Source: Bacteroidales bacterium (GTDB taxonomy: Bacteria > Bacteroidota > Bacteroidia > Bacteroidales > F082). From it: 64,000 bases of DNA. Shown piece after piece: positions 8,532 to 14,569 of the stretch. The notes below the pieces were generated by a model that was not told the DNA's origin, did no database searches, and saw nothing but the letters and a program-made list of their open reading frames with translations. Location of the stretch: positions 62,001 through 126,000 of the forward strand of contig JAQVLA010000007.1 of assembly GCA_028704385.1 (NCBI GenBank), given 5' to 3'. Numbering within the stretch: position 1 is the first letter of the stretch; every line of letters starts with the position of its first letter. Position numbers and translations under genes: made by a program.

Positions 8532-9110
8532 ATGAAAACAAAAACACATTTCACCTACACCTACGATCCCGGATCCTTACGAATCAATATTTTTGAGTTC
8601 GGCCAGCTGCGTGGCGGTTTTGTAGGCCAGGCAGCCGAGCGCGAATTTTCGCGCCTGCTCGAGTCCGGAGCCGAAATTAACATTACTGATATGACAGACG
8701 ACATCCGTAAAGCCAAGGTGCGCCGCCTGCGTGCCATTTGGATCAAACAAGGCATCGACCAGTACAGAGACAGCATTCTGAGCCAGTATGGCGTTAGCAG
8801 CACTGCTGATCTGAGCATTGAGAGCCTTAACGAACTGATTGACCAATACACCAACAAAGCCCCTGCCACTGACCATGTGCGCAGGCAGCGGAGCATTATC
8901 CTGGACTTGCTTACCAAGCTTGGGATATACAAAAATAATGGCGACTGGGAGCGTGTAAACGCCTACCTGATGCAGCCCCGCATTGCCGGTAAGCTGATAT
9001 ACCAAATGAACAGCGATGAGCTGAACGCCTGCGCTAAACGCCTGAGGGCTATCCTGCTCAAAAAGGATCCGGTTGAACGCGAAATTGAACGTCAAAGCAT
9101 ACTCAACTAA
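8532..9110 (+). CDS. Early protein, possibly GemA/gp16-like
   Basis: A 192-residue, mostly helical protein. The part IKQGIDQYRDSILSQYGVSSTADLSIESLNELI (about 72-105) resembles the pattern of the Mu gp16/GemA regulatory family (a short helix, YR, a Gly turn, 'S..dLs..el'). The C-terminal part has a further helical pair with CAKRLRAILLKK. It follows the two ATPase genes in the early operon. GemA modulates host gyrase and gene expression in Mu; assignment here is tentative. Confidence 0.5.
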   Translation: MKTKTHFTYTYDPGSLRINIFEFGQLRGGFVGQAAEREFSRLLESGAEINITDMTDDIRKAKVRRLRAIWIKQGIDQYRDSILSQYGVSSTADLSIESLNELIDQYTNKAPATDHVRRQRSIILDLLTKLGIYKNNGDWERVNAYLMQPRIAGKLIYQMNSDELNACAKRLRAILLKKDPVEREIERQSILN

Positions 9111-9113
9111 AAA

Positions 9114-9317
9114 ATGGACGATCAACTGAAGCAATTGATGCAACGTGCAGAAGCAGAAAAAGCTGCTGCCATGCGTGGCGACTTTGAGCAACATATGCGC
9201 AAGCGCAACCACTTGCTGCTGCAGATAAATAACCTGAAGCAACGCCAGAAGCAAGATAAAAAGCAGGCTGTGCACGATTATAACATATCATTTACCAAAA
9301 CAATAAACTATGAGTAG
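9114..9317 (+). CDS. Small coiled-coil early protein
   Basis: A 67-residue protein, almost entirely charged helix with long Glu/Lys/Gln runs (for example INNLKQRQKQDKKQ). It starts 4 bp after the preceding gene and overlaps the next by 8 bp, so it belongs to the same operon. No family recognised. Confidence 0.6.
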   Translation: MDDQLKQLMQRAEAEKAAAMRGDFEQHMRKRNHLLLQINNLKQRQKQDKKQAVHDYNISFTKTINYE

Positions 9318-9525
9318 TAACCATGAAAGAGTCATCAACATTACCTACGAAGCAGTATGCAAAGACTGCCACGGCGAAGGAGCCATACAAGGTAAGGCCT
9401 GCAATCTATGCGGTGCTACCGGCTATGTTGATATTGAAAAACGTGTATTTATCACGGTACGCCCCAGCCAAAGCAGGGAAATGAAAATGAAGTTAGAAAC
9501 CCTAAAAAAACATTTCAATGGATAA
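9310..9525 (+). CDS. Small DnaJ-type zinc-finger protein
   Basis: A 71-residue protein with CKDCHGEG and CNLCGATG (about 16-38), the paired CxxCxGxG motif of the DnaJ cysteine-rich domain, which binds one zinc ion. There is no J domain. Such short proteins are common in Bacteroidota phages; function unknown. It overlaps both neighbours by 8 bp. A second protein with the same motif lies at 11068-11397. Confidence 0.65.
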   Translation: MSSNHERVINITYEAVCKDCHGEGAIQGKACNLCGATGYVDIEKRVFITVRPSQSREMKMKLETLKKHFNG

Positions 9526-10183
9526 AATAGACCTAAAGGCACTAAGTGCCGCCGAACGTGCCGAGCTGATGCAGCAACTTGCTGAAGAAACAAAACTTGA
9601 GCAGGAACGGCTACGCAAAGAAAGAGAAGCCTATGAAGCTATAAAAGACGAGGTGGTGCGCAAAACCTTTGTAATGCTTCAGGAAGCTTCCGATAAACTG
9701 CTGGAAGTAAAAGAACAGGTGTATCAAAATTTTGAACAAGTGATGGCTTTAAAGAAAGAGCTATTCAACCTGAGTGATGAACAGCTGTTAACGCAGGGCA
9801 GCCACACCTTTACATCAAGCGATGGCGTCATGAGTGTAATAATTGGCAGCAACATTATCGACCGCTGGGACGAAACCGTAAGCGTAGGTATTGAGTTGAT
9901 CAATAAATGGCTAGACACACTGGCCAGGGACGAAAAAAGTGCCCAGCTGGTGGGAATAGTGCGCGATTTGCTTAAGCCAAACAAAGATGGGGTGCTCAAA
10001 GCATCGCGGGTGCTTGATTTGTCGAAACATGCTGATCGCATAGGCGATAAAGAACTCATTAAAGCTGTGAATATCATTCGTGATGCTTACAGACCGGCCA
10101 AAACATCCACTTATGTAAAAGCCAAATGCAAAGATGCTACCGACAAGGATCAATACATTCCATTATCAATGAGCGCTGTTTAG
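9518..10183 (+). CDS. DUF3164 family protein (Mu-like early region)
   Basis: A 221-residue protein. After a helical, Glu/Arg-rich N terminus (1-75) comes the family block: HTFTSSDGVMSVIIGSNIID (about 96-115), an RWDETVSVGIELINKWL helix and a C-terminal YRPAKTSTYVKAKCKD...YIPLSMSAV end. DUF3164 is a marker of Mu-like early operons. Its biochemical role is not known; links to replication or host control have been proposed. Confidence 0.8.
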   Translation: MDKIDLKALSAAERAELMQQLAEETKLEQERLRKEREAYEAIKDEVVRKTFVMLQEASDKLLEVKEQVYQNFEQVMALKKELFNLSDEQLLTQGSHTFTSSDGVMSVIIGSNIIDRWDETVSVGIELINKWLDTLARDEKSAQLVGIVRDLLKPNKDGVLKASRVLDLSKHADRIGDKELIKAVNIIRDAYRPAKTSTYVKAKCKDATDKDQYIPLSMSAV

Positions 10184-10191
10184 CAATGGCA

Positions 10192-10291
10192 AGCCCCGGA
10201 GACGCAAAAAATGGCGGTGCCTACCAGAGGCTCGCGGGTGCAAAACCCGCCTCCAACAGGATAAAGCAGGGTTCGATTCCCTGCGGGGCTA
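10192..10291 (+). tRNA. tRNA-like structure (degenerate tRNA)
   Basis: A perfect 7-bp acceptor-like stem (AGCCCCG 10192-10198 with CGGGGCT 10284-10290, then A) encloses a canonical T arm, CAGGG-TTCGATT-CCCTG, placed directly before the 3' acceptor strand as in real tRNAs. A 5-bp arm GCGGG-TGCAAAA-CCCGC resembles an anticodon arm, but the base before the putative CAA anticodon is G where tRNAs have U33. The D-arm region is about 16 nt too long. GGAG (10198-10201) can pair with CTCC (10251-10254) around two inner hairpins. No CCA is encoded. It lies between DUF3164 and a DUF4406 gene on the coding strand. It could be a relic tRNA-Leu or a tRNA mimic. Confidence 0.55.
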
Positions 10292-10316
10292 CAAAACTTT
10301 TATAAACATAAATAAA

Positions 10317-10640
10317 ATGAGCCTTATGAACAAAAAAGTGTACATCATTGGTCCGGTAACCGGGCTGCCTCGTGATGAGGTGCGCGACAATTTTGGCCTG
10401 GCAGAGCAGGAGCTTAAGAATATTGGAATGATACCGGTGAACCCTATCAACCTGGTACCTGAAACCAGCGACTGGAACAAAGCCATGCGCATTTGTATAG
10501 CTAACCTGGTGCAATGCGACATGGTATTGATTTTGCCTAATCATTTGCATAGCAAAGGAGCTATGATTGAGTTGCAGATAGCCCGTGGTTTGGCCATGCC
10601 TGAGCTTAGTATCATAAACAAAAAATCAAAAATGAAATGA
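10317..10640 (+). CDS. DUF4406 / nucleoside deoxyribosyltransferase-like protein
   Basis: A 107-residue protein starting KKVYIIGPVTGLP, the Rossmann-like beginning shared by DUF4406 and nucleoside 2-deoxyribosyltransferases, and ending in CDMVLILPNHLHSKGAMIELQIARGL, the conserved S/KGA.iE...A segment that holds the family's Glu nucleophile. It may act on nucleotides or bases, perhaps in phage DNA metabolism. It overlaps the next gene by 4 bp. Confidence 0.8.
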   Translation: MSLMNKKVYIIGPVTGLPRDEVRDNFGLAEQELKNIGMIPVNPINLVPETSDWNKAMRICIANLVQCDMVLILPNHLHSKGAMIELQIARGLAMPELSIINKKSKMK

Positions 10641-11056
10641 GAACATTCACCTTTACAGCTGCCAGCTTCCAGGGCGAAGTGATCATTGAGTTTAACGATG
10701 ATGGCATTTTGCAAAAATTTGACAGTAGCGGGGCAAATATGAGTGCAGCTCAGCAAAAATTCCTGCTTACCAAACTTCCTATCCATGTGGACGATGTGAA
10801 ACGTGTGTTGCTTAAAAGCCCTACAGCGGTGTTTACCGAAATTCACCAGGAAGTAAGCTTCGATCAGTTCTGGAATCGATATGACGAGAAGGTAAGAAGC
10901 AGTCGTAAACGCTCCGAAAAGGTGTGGAAAAGGCTATCAAAAACCGACAAGCTAAAGGCATACCGCTACATAGCAAAATACGAACAAAGCCTGTATGCCG
11001 GAATACCTAAAAAATATGCGGAAACTTATCTCAATGCTGAATTGTGGAACAACTAA
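10637..11056 (+). CDS. Unknown early protein with a replication-initiator-like C-terminal motif
   Basis: 139 residues. The first 70 look beta-rich. The rest has the pattern FDQFWNRYDEK...SEKVWKRLSKTDK..A..YI..YEQSL....PKKYAETYLNAELWNN. This resembles the 'FW..YP.K..K..A...W.kL' tail found at the ends of phage replisome-organiser proteins. It lacks the winged-helix part of those proteins, so function is uncertain. Confidence 0.5.
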   Translation: MRTFTFTAASFQGEVIIEFNDDGILQKFDSSGANMSAAQQKFLLTKLPIHVDDVKRVLLKSPTAVFTEIHQEVSFDQFWNRYDEKVRSSRKRSEKVWKRLSKTDKLKAYRYIAKYEQSLYAGIPKKYAETYLNAELWNN

Positions 11057-11067
11057 CATATACTACT

Positions 11068-11397
11068 ATGGACTGGCAACTGATAAGTTTTTTAACTGTA
11101 TATGGCCTCGTATTTATTGCTTGTATTTACTTGCTTTATAAAGTATTAGATGACTGTTATTATTTTAAACCAACGCCTAAAAAAATGGATCGATATTACC
11201 GACAAACAAATGTAAAAACAGAATGCCATGCCTGTTTGGGAAAAGGCTACAAAGATTATAATGAATATCATAACCGACCTGTGCGCTGCTGTTGTTATAT
11301 ATGCAATGGTACGGGTAGCATTAGCACTAAAGAATACATTGATGTTACTGATCAATTACTTGAATTTTCGAAGAAAACAAACACTCCCCTGCCATGA
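11068..11397 (+). CDS. Membrane-anchored DnaJ-type zinc-finger protein
   Basis: From ATG 11068 the product is 109 residues. There is one N-terminal membrane helix (about 4-26), then CHACLGKGYKDY and CYICNGTGS (CxxCxGxG twice), a zinc-binding DnaJ-like element facing the cytoplasm or periplasm. An upstream GTG (11044) would overlap the preceding gene. Function unknown. It pairs with the soluble version at 9310-9525, suggesting an old duplication of the zinc element. Confidence 0.55.
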   Translation: MDWQLISFLTVYGLVFIACIYLLYKVLDDCYYFKPTPKKMDRYYRQTNVKTECHACLGKGYKDYNEYHNRPVRCCCYICNGTGSISTKEYIDVTDQLLEFSKKTNTPLP

Positions 11398-11777
11398 CAC
11401 ATACCTTAGATACCTATAACAGGGCGCAGCTTCAAACCAGCTTGTTGCTGGCGATTGCGCATAGCAAAATCAAAGTAAAGGCCAGCAAAGAAGAGCTGCT
11501 GGTGCTTAAGAAAACCCTTGAGGCATGGGTTGTATCGCAAAACCTTATGGATGCTGATTTAGAATTAAAAGCATACGTGCAAATTGCAGTTTTGCTGGTT
11601 CAAAAACTACAACAGAAGCTTATGAAGCTGGAATCAGAACAAAAAATAAGCTTCGATATACAGCAGGCTTTGATGCTTCAGGTAATGATTAGCGAGCTGC
11701 TGATGAACGACAGCCTCGATGCCTATACCGCCAACACCCTCAACCGTATTAATTACCAAATACACAAGCAGGCGTAG
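11394..11777 (+). CDS. Helical early protein of unknown function
   Basis: 127 residues, alanine/leucine/lysine-rich and almost fully helical, with no Cys. It overlaps the zinc-finger gene by 4 bp (ATGA) and is followed after 2 bp by the next gene. Nothing recognisable; likely part of the early replication or regulation set. Confidence 0.55.
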   Translation: MTHTLDTYNRAQLQTSLLLAIAHSKIKVKASKEELLVLKKTLEAWVVSQNLMDADLELKAYVQIAVLLVQKLQQKLMKLESEQKISFDIQQALMLQVMISELLMNDSLDAYTANTLNRINYQIHKQA

Positions 11778-11779
11778 CT

Positions 11780-12007
11780 ATGAGCGTGGGCGAAAACACA
11801 AAGCGAAAGGCCGAAAAGGTGCGACAGCTGGTTGAGCAGCACTACGAACCAGGGCGGCAAGACAGAAACAAACGCTGGGTGTTTCGCAATGTAGTTGTTA
11901 AGATATACCCCATGAGCGAGCGCAATTTTTGGCGGTATATGACCCTTACCAAACCACGAAAAACAGTATCAGAAACTGAAGATCCTTCACAATTAAAATT
12001 GTTTTAA
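11780..12007 (+). CDS. Small basic early protein
   Basis: A 75-residue basic protein. It contains VRQLVEQHYEPGRQDRNKRWVFRNVV followed by YPMSERNFWRYM, which looks like a short HTH-type fold of the kind often seen in Bacteroidota prophages, probably DNA-binding. Start 2 bp after the previous stop. Confidence 0.55.
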   Translation: MSVGENTKRKAEKVRQLVEQHYEPGRQDRNKRWVFRNVVVKIYPMSERNFWRYMTLTKPRKTVSETEDPSQLKLF

Positions 12008-12009
12008 AA

Positions 12010-12207
12010 ATGGACGCAAAAAGCCAACTTAAAGTATGCCGTGCAGGCTTTACGATTATCCGCAAAGAAGACGTGCCAAGCCCGCGCATCAAGTATAAAG
12101 ATGCCCGGCAAACCGACTGGAAAACTCTCCGTAAGTTTGATACCAAAGCAGCCCGCGATAGAGAGTTTAACAAACTGATGGAACTGAACCTTATTATCAA
12201 TGATTAA
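12010..12207 (+). CDS. Small early protein
   Basis: A 65-residue protein, SQLKVCRAGFTIIRKEDVP at the start suggesting a beta hairpin, then a charged helix. Start 2 bp after the previous gene and 8-bp overlap with the next. Similar short proteins recur in early operons of Bacteroidota phages; no function known. Confidence 0.5.
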   Translation: MDAKSQLKVCRAGFTIIRKEDVPSPRIKYKDARQTDWKTLRKFDTKAARDREFNKLMELNLIIND

Positions 12208-12355
12208 AATAAAAGGCTATTGGCAGTATAATGGCCACAAAAGTGAATTTAAACGCTTAAGACTACGCATACATGAAAACAAGCTCGAAACCCTCAGGCA
12301 ACAGCTGCAGCAAAGCACAGGATGCGACATTATGTTCTACCGCAAAGGCAGATGA
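12200..12355 (+). CDS. Very small basic protein at the end of the early operon
   Basis: A 51-codon frame from ATG 12200 to TGA 12353-12355, overlapping the previous gene by 8 bp. Basic, with IKIKGYWQYNGHKSEFKRL and a helical middle. Its stop lies 7 bp before the first of two attC-like inverted repeats, the spacing seen for genes in integron cassettes, although this gene itself is continuous with the phage operon. Confidence 0.5.
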   Translation: MIKIKGYWQYNGHKSEFKRLRLRIHENKLETLRQQLQQSTGCDIMFYRKGR

Positions 12356-12362
12356 AAATTGA

Positions 12363-12452
12363 CTGATAACGTTGGACGGCTTTACGCTGTGCCAACATGA
12401 ACTACAAATTATTAACCACCGTCACGGCATAGCGTAAAACCGTTTGTTAAAT
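12363..12452 (+). other. attC-like recombination site 1 (imperfect palindrome)
   Basis: CTGATAAC (12363-12370), then a long imperfect hairpin (12376-12393 with 12426-12443, 16 of 18 positions paired) and GTTAAAT (12446-12452), which fits the integron R' core GTTRRRY. The order simple site, spacer, long arm, loop, long arm, spacer, simple site matches an attC. The upstream core deviates from RYYYAAC except for its AAC. Confidence 0.5.
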
Positions 12453-12478
12453 GCAGTGGCGGCAAAACTTAGATAAAG

Positions 12479-12637
12479 ATGATTAGAATTACTCAAGTTC
12501 AAAAGAAATATTGGGTTAAAGATTTCAACACGAAATATGATAAAAAGCTCCATTTAGAAGTTCATATCGTTACAACCTACTGGCTGCTGTTCATCCCAAT
12601 ATTTCAGAGAAAAAAGCTGATTAGTAGCAATATGTAG
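12479..12637 (+). CDS. Cassette-borne 52-residue protein
   Basis: ATG 12479 to TAG 12635-12637. The sequence (for example VQKKYWVKDFNTKYDKKLHLEVHI) is followed by a hydrophobic TYWLLFIPIFQ stretch and a basic end, so it may touch a membrane. It lies alone between two attC-like sites: the segment starts GTTAAATGCA and ends with its complement TGCATTTAAC. Gene size, a single ORF and the tight fit to the borders are typical of gene cassettes. No promoter of its own is visible. Confidence 0.45.
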   Translation: MIRITQVQKKYWVKDFNTKYDKKLHLEVHIVTTYWLLFIPIFQRKKLISSNM

Positions 12638-12698
12638 CCATTGCATTTAACGCTCATGTATGTGCCGCCCCAAATGGCATATACAGGGCTGTTATCAG
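12637..12698 (+). other. attC-like recombination site 2
   Basis: GCCATTGCATTTAAC (12637-12651; ATTTAAC fits RYYYAAC) is followed by a hairpin whose arms 12652-12666 and 12676-12689 pair over 14 bp with one unpaired A, like the extrahelical bases of attC. GTTATCAG (12691-12698) comes next and is the exact complement of CTGATAAC at the start of site 1. GCCATTGCATTTAAC is complementary, 14 of 15, to GTTAAATGCAGTGGC at the start of the cassette. Confidence 0.5.
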
Positions 12699-12739
12699 GC
12701 TGTTTTTTTTTAATATAAACCGTAATAAACTCAAAAAAA

Positions 12740-13018
12740 ATGATCACAAAAAAACACAATTCAATGCGAAAAGAAGTGATACAACAATTAAACACGGGTG
12801 CTCCGCTTACAGCTGAAATGAAACAATACATAGCAGATGTAAAAAGCTTAATTGAGTTTAAAAGTGGGGTCGAAAAGCCTATCGCTATCCAGGTACTCTC
12901 TAATCTTTTCAATAAAGGCCTTAAACTCTTCAAACCCCGGAAATACTCCCCCGGGTATCGAAGTCAAAAGAGGGACAAGAGCCTTTTTGACGGGGATTTC
13001 ATGACGCCTCGGATTTGA
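12740..13018 (+). CDS. Possible small protein overlapping an opposite-strand gene
   Basis: A 92-codon frame whose first 45 residues (MRKEVIQQLNTGAPLTAEMKQYIADVKSLIEFKSG) look like a genuine helical protein. The rest overlaps gene 12848-13135 on the other strand and looks like its shadow. It may be a real short gene that has run into a converging one, or a truncated remnant. The T8 run at 12703-12710 and the weak leader do not settle it. Confidence 0.3.
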   Translation: MITKKHNSMRKEVIQQLNTGAPLTAEMKQYIADVKSLIEFKSGVEKPIAIQVLSNLFNKGLKLFKPRKYSPGYRSQKRDKSLFDGDFMTPRI

Positions 13019-13135
13019 TGACGTAATCAATACATAATCACCAATAATTTCAGCGGCATCCTTCCACTGATTATTCAGCAAATAAATGCAAGTCTGGTGA
13101 TAATCAATAAGAAGTTCTTTTTCAGTTGAATTCAT
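12848..13135 (-). CDS. Small minus-strand protein with its own promoter
   Basis: 95 residues, acidic to neutral, helical ends (KELLIDYHQTCIYLLNNQWKDAAEIIGDYV and FPGFEEFKAFIEKIREYL) and a short basic centre. It points against the early operon. Its 42-bp leader repeats the one before 4613-4819. This pattern of an isolated reversed gene with a host-type promoter is typical of prophage genes expressed in the lysogen. Function not recognised; no link to the first gene by sequence. Confidence 0.6.
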   Translation of the reverse strand: MNSTEKELLIDYHQTCIYLLNNQWKDAAEIIGDYVLITSSNPRRHEIPVKKALVPLLTSIPGGVFPGFEEFKAFIEKIREYLDSDRLFDPTFKLN

Positions 13136-13171
13136 AACACTACATTTTTAAAGGTTAGCACTGCAAATGTA
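13130..13171 (-). promoter_or_regulatory. Duplicated promoter/leader module, copy 2
   Basis: Same 42-bp block as 4814-4855, with TACATTTG at 13164-13171 read on the minus strand and TTGTG 20 bp further upstream as a possible -33 element. It ends at the start codon of 12848-13135. Confidence 0.65.
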
Positions 13172-13185
13172 AGCCAAACCGGCAC

Positions 13186-13231
13186 GGGCAGCACAACACT
13201 GCCCACCGGTTTTTAAAAAAAAACTTGACAA
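13186..13231 (+). repeat. Hairpin-plus-promoter repeat, copy 1
   Basis: GGGCAG-cacaaca-CTGCCC with flanking ACCGG/CCGGT makes a strong hairpin followed by TTTTTAAAAAAAAACTTGAC. It probably terminates upstream transcription and carries the -33 part of the next promoter. A second copy with two or three changes lies at 14326-14372. Confidence 0.75.
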
Positions 13232-13256
13232 CATGGCTAATTATTTCGTATCATTG
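13225..13256 (+). promoter_or_regulatory. Promoter of antirepressor cassette 1
   Basis: TTGAC (13225-13229), 19 bp, TATCATTG (13249-13256; one mismatch to TAnnTTTG). The predicted transcript starts within a few bases of 13260, exactly where the first strand of the structured RNA begins. Confidence 0.6.
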
Positions 13257-13259
13257 CGG

Positions 13260-13427
13260 TGTCAAAGTTTCATCAGTAGGGTAGTAAAGCTGCCCGCACA
13301 CCGTTTGTAGGGCATTTTTTTATGCCCCCTGCGATATAACGGCAGCCTAACCCCGTGATCCGGTTATAATGGCCGGTTCAAGCCCTACTGAAGGACTTTG
13401 ACAACGGGAAGTGGGCTGCCGTTTTTT
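13260..13427 (+). ncRNA. Pseudoknotted leader RNA of antirepressor cassette 1
   Basis: Strand A (13260-13281) pairs with A' (13383-13403): TGTCAAAGT with ACTTTGACA and CAGTAGGG with CCCTACTG. Strand B (13339-13356) pairs with B' (13404-13422): ACGGCAGCC with GGCTGCCGT and CCCGT with ACGGG. The order A-B-A'-B' is an H-type pseudoknot. A' and B' abut and a T6 run follows, so it can end as a free RNA. Inner hairpins are GGGCAT/ATGCCC (13310-13327) and CCGG/CCGG (13360-13376). The gene behind it starts 30 nt later. The A' bases TACTGAA can instead pair with TTCAGTA (13449-13455) just before that ATG. Likely role: transcriptional or translational control of the antirepressor, in cis or trans. The same topology recurs at 14399-14548. 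Confidence 0.7.
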
Positions 13428-13457
13428 ATTAGCCCGCATGTCATAAAATTCAGTAAA

Positions 13458-14102
13458 ATGACTAAATTAAATGAACTGGTTATTGCGCGTAACGGCGACA
13501 ACCTTTTAATTGATGCCAGGCTATTGCATCAGCAGTTACAAGTTTCATCAAGATTCAACGACTGGATTAAAAACCGGATTAGCGAATTTGGGTTTGAGGA
13601 AGGGAATGACTATTTTGTTTACTCAAATTTTAGTAATCAAAAATTGTTTAGATGGGGCGGTAATCGAAGATCAGTTGAGTACAATCTCACCCTCGACATG
13701 GCCAAGGAGTTGGCTATGATAGAACGCAACGAGGTAGGCCGCCGGGTGAGGCGTTATTTTATAGCGGTGGAGAATGAAATGCGCGATGCCTACAAAACAG
13801 GCCGATTGTTGCCCAAAGGTGTAAAAAGCAGCGAGATAAATGGTCGCAGGTTATATCCTTTTTTGCGGCTGTCGTTAAAACTGGGTTATAGCTCCAGCGG
13901 AAGTTTATATTACCGCCGTCATCGTTATCCAAATCATTTTATTAAGCTTGACAAAGTATGGTATTGCACCGAAGAAATGGCTAATATGATGGCCATGCAT
14001 AAAAGCCTCGATAATCATCGCAAAACCATTAAAGAGATGCAGCCCGTGCTTCCATTGGATTTTGGCGCTCCTATCCTTTTTCAGGAAGGAGGCCGCTTAT
14101 GA
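13458..14102 (+). CDS. AntA/AntB-type antirepressor
   Basis: From ATG 13458 the product is 214 residues. Residues 1-110 match the AntA/AntB antirepressor domain: NLLIDARLLHQQLQVSSRFNDWIKNRI, NDYFVYSNFS, YNLTLDMAKELAMIERNEVGRRVRRYFIAVE. The C-terminal half is basic and probably species-specific. Such proteins bind the phage repressor and lift lysogeny. An upstream start (13398) would translate through the RNA terminator stem, so I reject it. The stop overlaps the next start (ATGA). Confidence 0.85.
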   Translation: MTKLNELVIARNGDNLLIDARLLHQQLQVSSRFNDWIKNRISEFGFEEGNDYFVYSNFSNQKLFRWGGNRRSVEYNLTLDMAKELAMIERNEVGRRVRRYFIAVENEMRDAYKTGRLLPKGVKSSEINGRRLYPFLRLSLKLGYSSSGSLYYRRHRYPNHFIKLDKVWYCTEEMANMMAMHKSLDNHRKTIKEMQPVLPLDFGAPILFQEGGRL

Positions 14103-14333
14103 GCAACCAAAGCAAACAGGCCGAGCTTGCTGCCATGCGGCAAGTGGCCGAAAGCCACCGCATACTGCTACACGCCATGCTCACCAATCACGAGGCTTAT
14201 ATGGCACTGTTGCAGGCTGCAGAGGAAACAGGGGGCAATTCGAAGATTCAAGATTCAAAATTCAAAGATTCGAAGATTCAAGATTCAAAATTCAAGGATT
14301 CAAAAATGAAGGTGCTGCGCTAAGGGGGCAGCA
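14092..14333 (+). repeat. Direct repeat of about 240 bp, copy 1
   Basis: Covers the 74-residue gene and the beginning of the hairpin repeat. It recurs about 1,205 bp downstream. It contains a 30-bp tandem unit (14240-14269 and 14270-14299) that encodes SKIQDSKFKD. Confidence 0.8.
14099..14323 (+). CDS. 74-residue partner of antirepressor 1
   Basis: Residues 1-45 are an alanine-rich helix (KQAELAAMRQVAESHRILLHAMLTNHEAYMALLQAAEE); the tail is a 10-residue repeat SKIQDSKFKD, two copies plus SK. It starts inside the stop of the antirepressor gene, so translation is coupled. An almost identical copy (one substitution seen) follows the second antirepressor at 15304-15528. Conservation of a partner behind two unrelated antirepressor domains suggests a shared function, perhaps an adaptor or oligomerisation partner. 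No known family. Confidence 0.6.
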   Translation: MSNQSKQAELAAMRQVAESHRILLHAMLTNHEAYMALLQAAEETGGNSKIQDSKFKDSKIQDSKFKDSKMKVLR

Positions 14334-14372
14334 CAACACTGCCTGCCGGTTTTTAAAAAAAAACTTGACAAA
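14326..14372 (+). repeat. Hairpin-plus-promoter repeat, copy 2
   Basis: GGGCAG-cacaaca-CTGCC then CCGGTTTTTAAAAAAAAACTTGACAA, matching 13186-13231. It separates the two antirepressor cassettes. Confidence 0.75.
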
Positions 14373-14394
14373 TTAACAAACTGTTGTATATTTG
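14365..14394 (+). promoter_or_regulatory. Promoter of antirepressor cassette 2
   Basis: TTGAC (14365-14369), 17 bp, TATATTTG (14387-14394, perfect TAnnTTTG). Predicted start near 14400, where the first strand of the second structured RNA begins. Confidence 0.7.
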
Positions 14395-14398
14395 CCCT

Positions 14399-14548
14399 TG
14401 AGTTTCAATTTTTCTTCAGGGGTAATATCCTGAAACATTTAGTTTAACATATTGCAAAGCTGCTAAGGTGGTGATGACCGAAAGGCATCGCTGGTTTCTC
14501 GCCCCGCGAAAAATTGAAACTCACACCTAAGGCGGCTTTGCTTTTTTT
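14399..14548 (+). ncRNA. Pseudoknotted leader RNA of antirepressor cassette 2
   Basis: A (14399-14414, TGAGTTTCAATTTTTC) pairs perfectly over 16 bp with A' (14508-14523). B (14454-14470) pairs with B' (14524-14541): GCAAAGC with GCTTTGC and AGGTG with CACCT. A' and B' abut and a T7 run follows. Inner hairpins are TTCAGG/CCTGAA (14415-14434) and, just after B, a GNRA-capped hairpin GTGATG-a-CC-GAAA-GG-CATCGC (14471-14491). The layout A, hairpin, B, hairpin, A'-B', U-run is the same as in the first RNA although the sequences differ. The start region of the BRO gene repeats ten bases of strand A (TGAGTTTCAA at 14571-14580), so A' can mask the start codon instead. Confidence 0.75.
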
Positions 14549-14569
14549 ATGTACTTAAATTCTTTTACA

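Noticed and set aside
8577-9275. 232-residue minus-strand frame
   Set aside because: Lies opposite two tightly packed early genes with overlapping starts; no leader or promoter on its strand.
10221-10550. 109-residue minus-strand frame across the tRNA-like element
   Set aside because: Shadow of the DUF4406 gene and of the RNA stems.
13357-13390. tRNA T-arm-like GGTTCAAGCCC inside leader RNA 1
   Set aside because: The flanking bases do not form a 5-bp T stem and no acceptor stem surrounds it.
13260-14548. Retron-type msr/msd RNAs
   Set aside because: The only reverse transcriptase in the window has DGR motifs and lies 23 kb away; no priming G with flanking a1/a2 repeats next to an RT was found.
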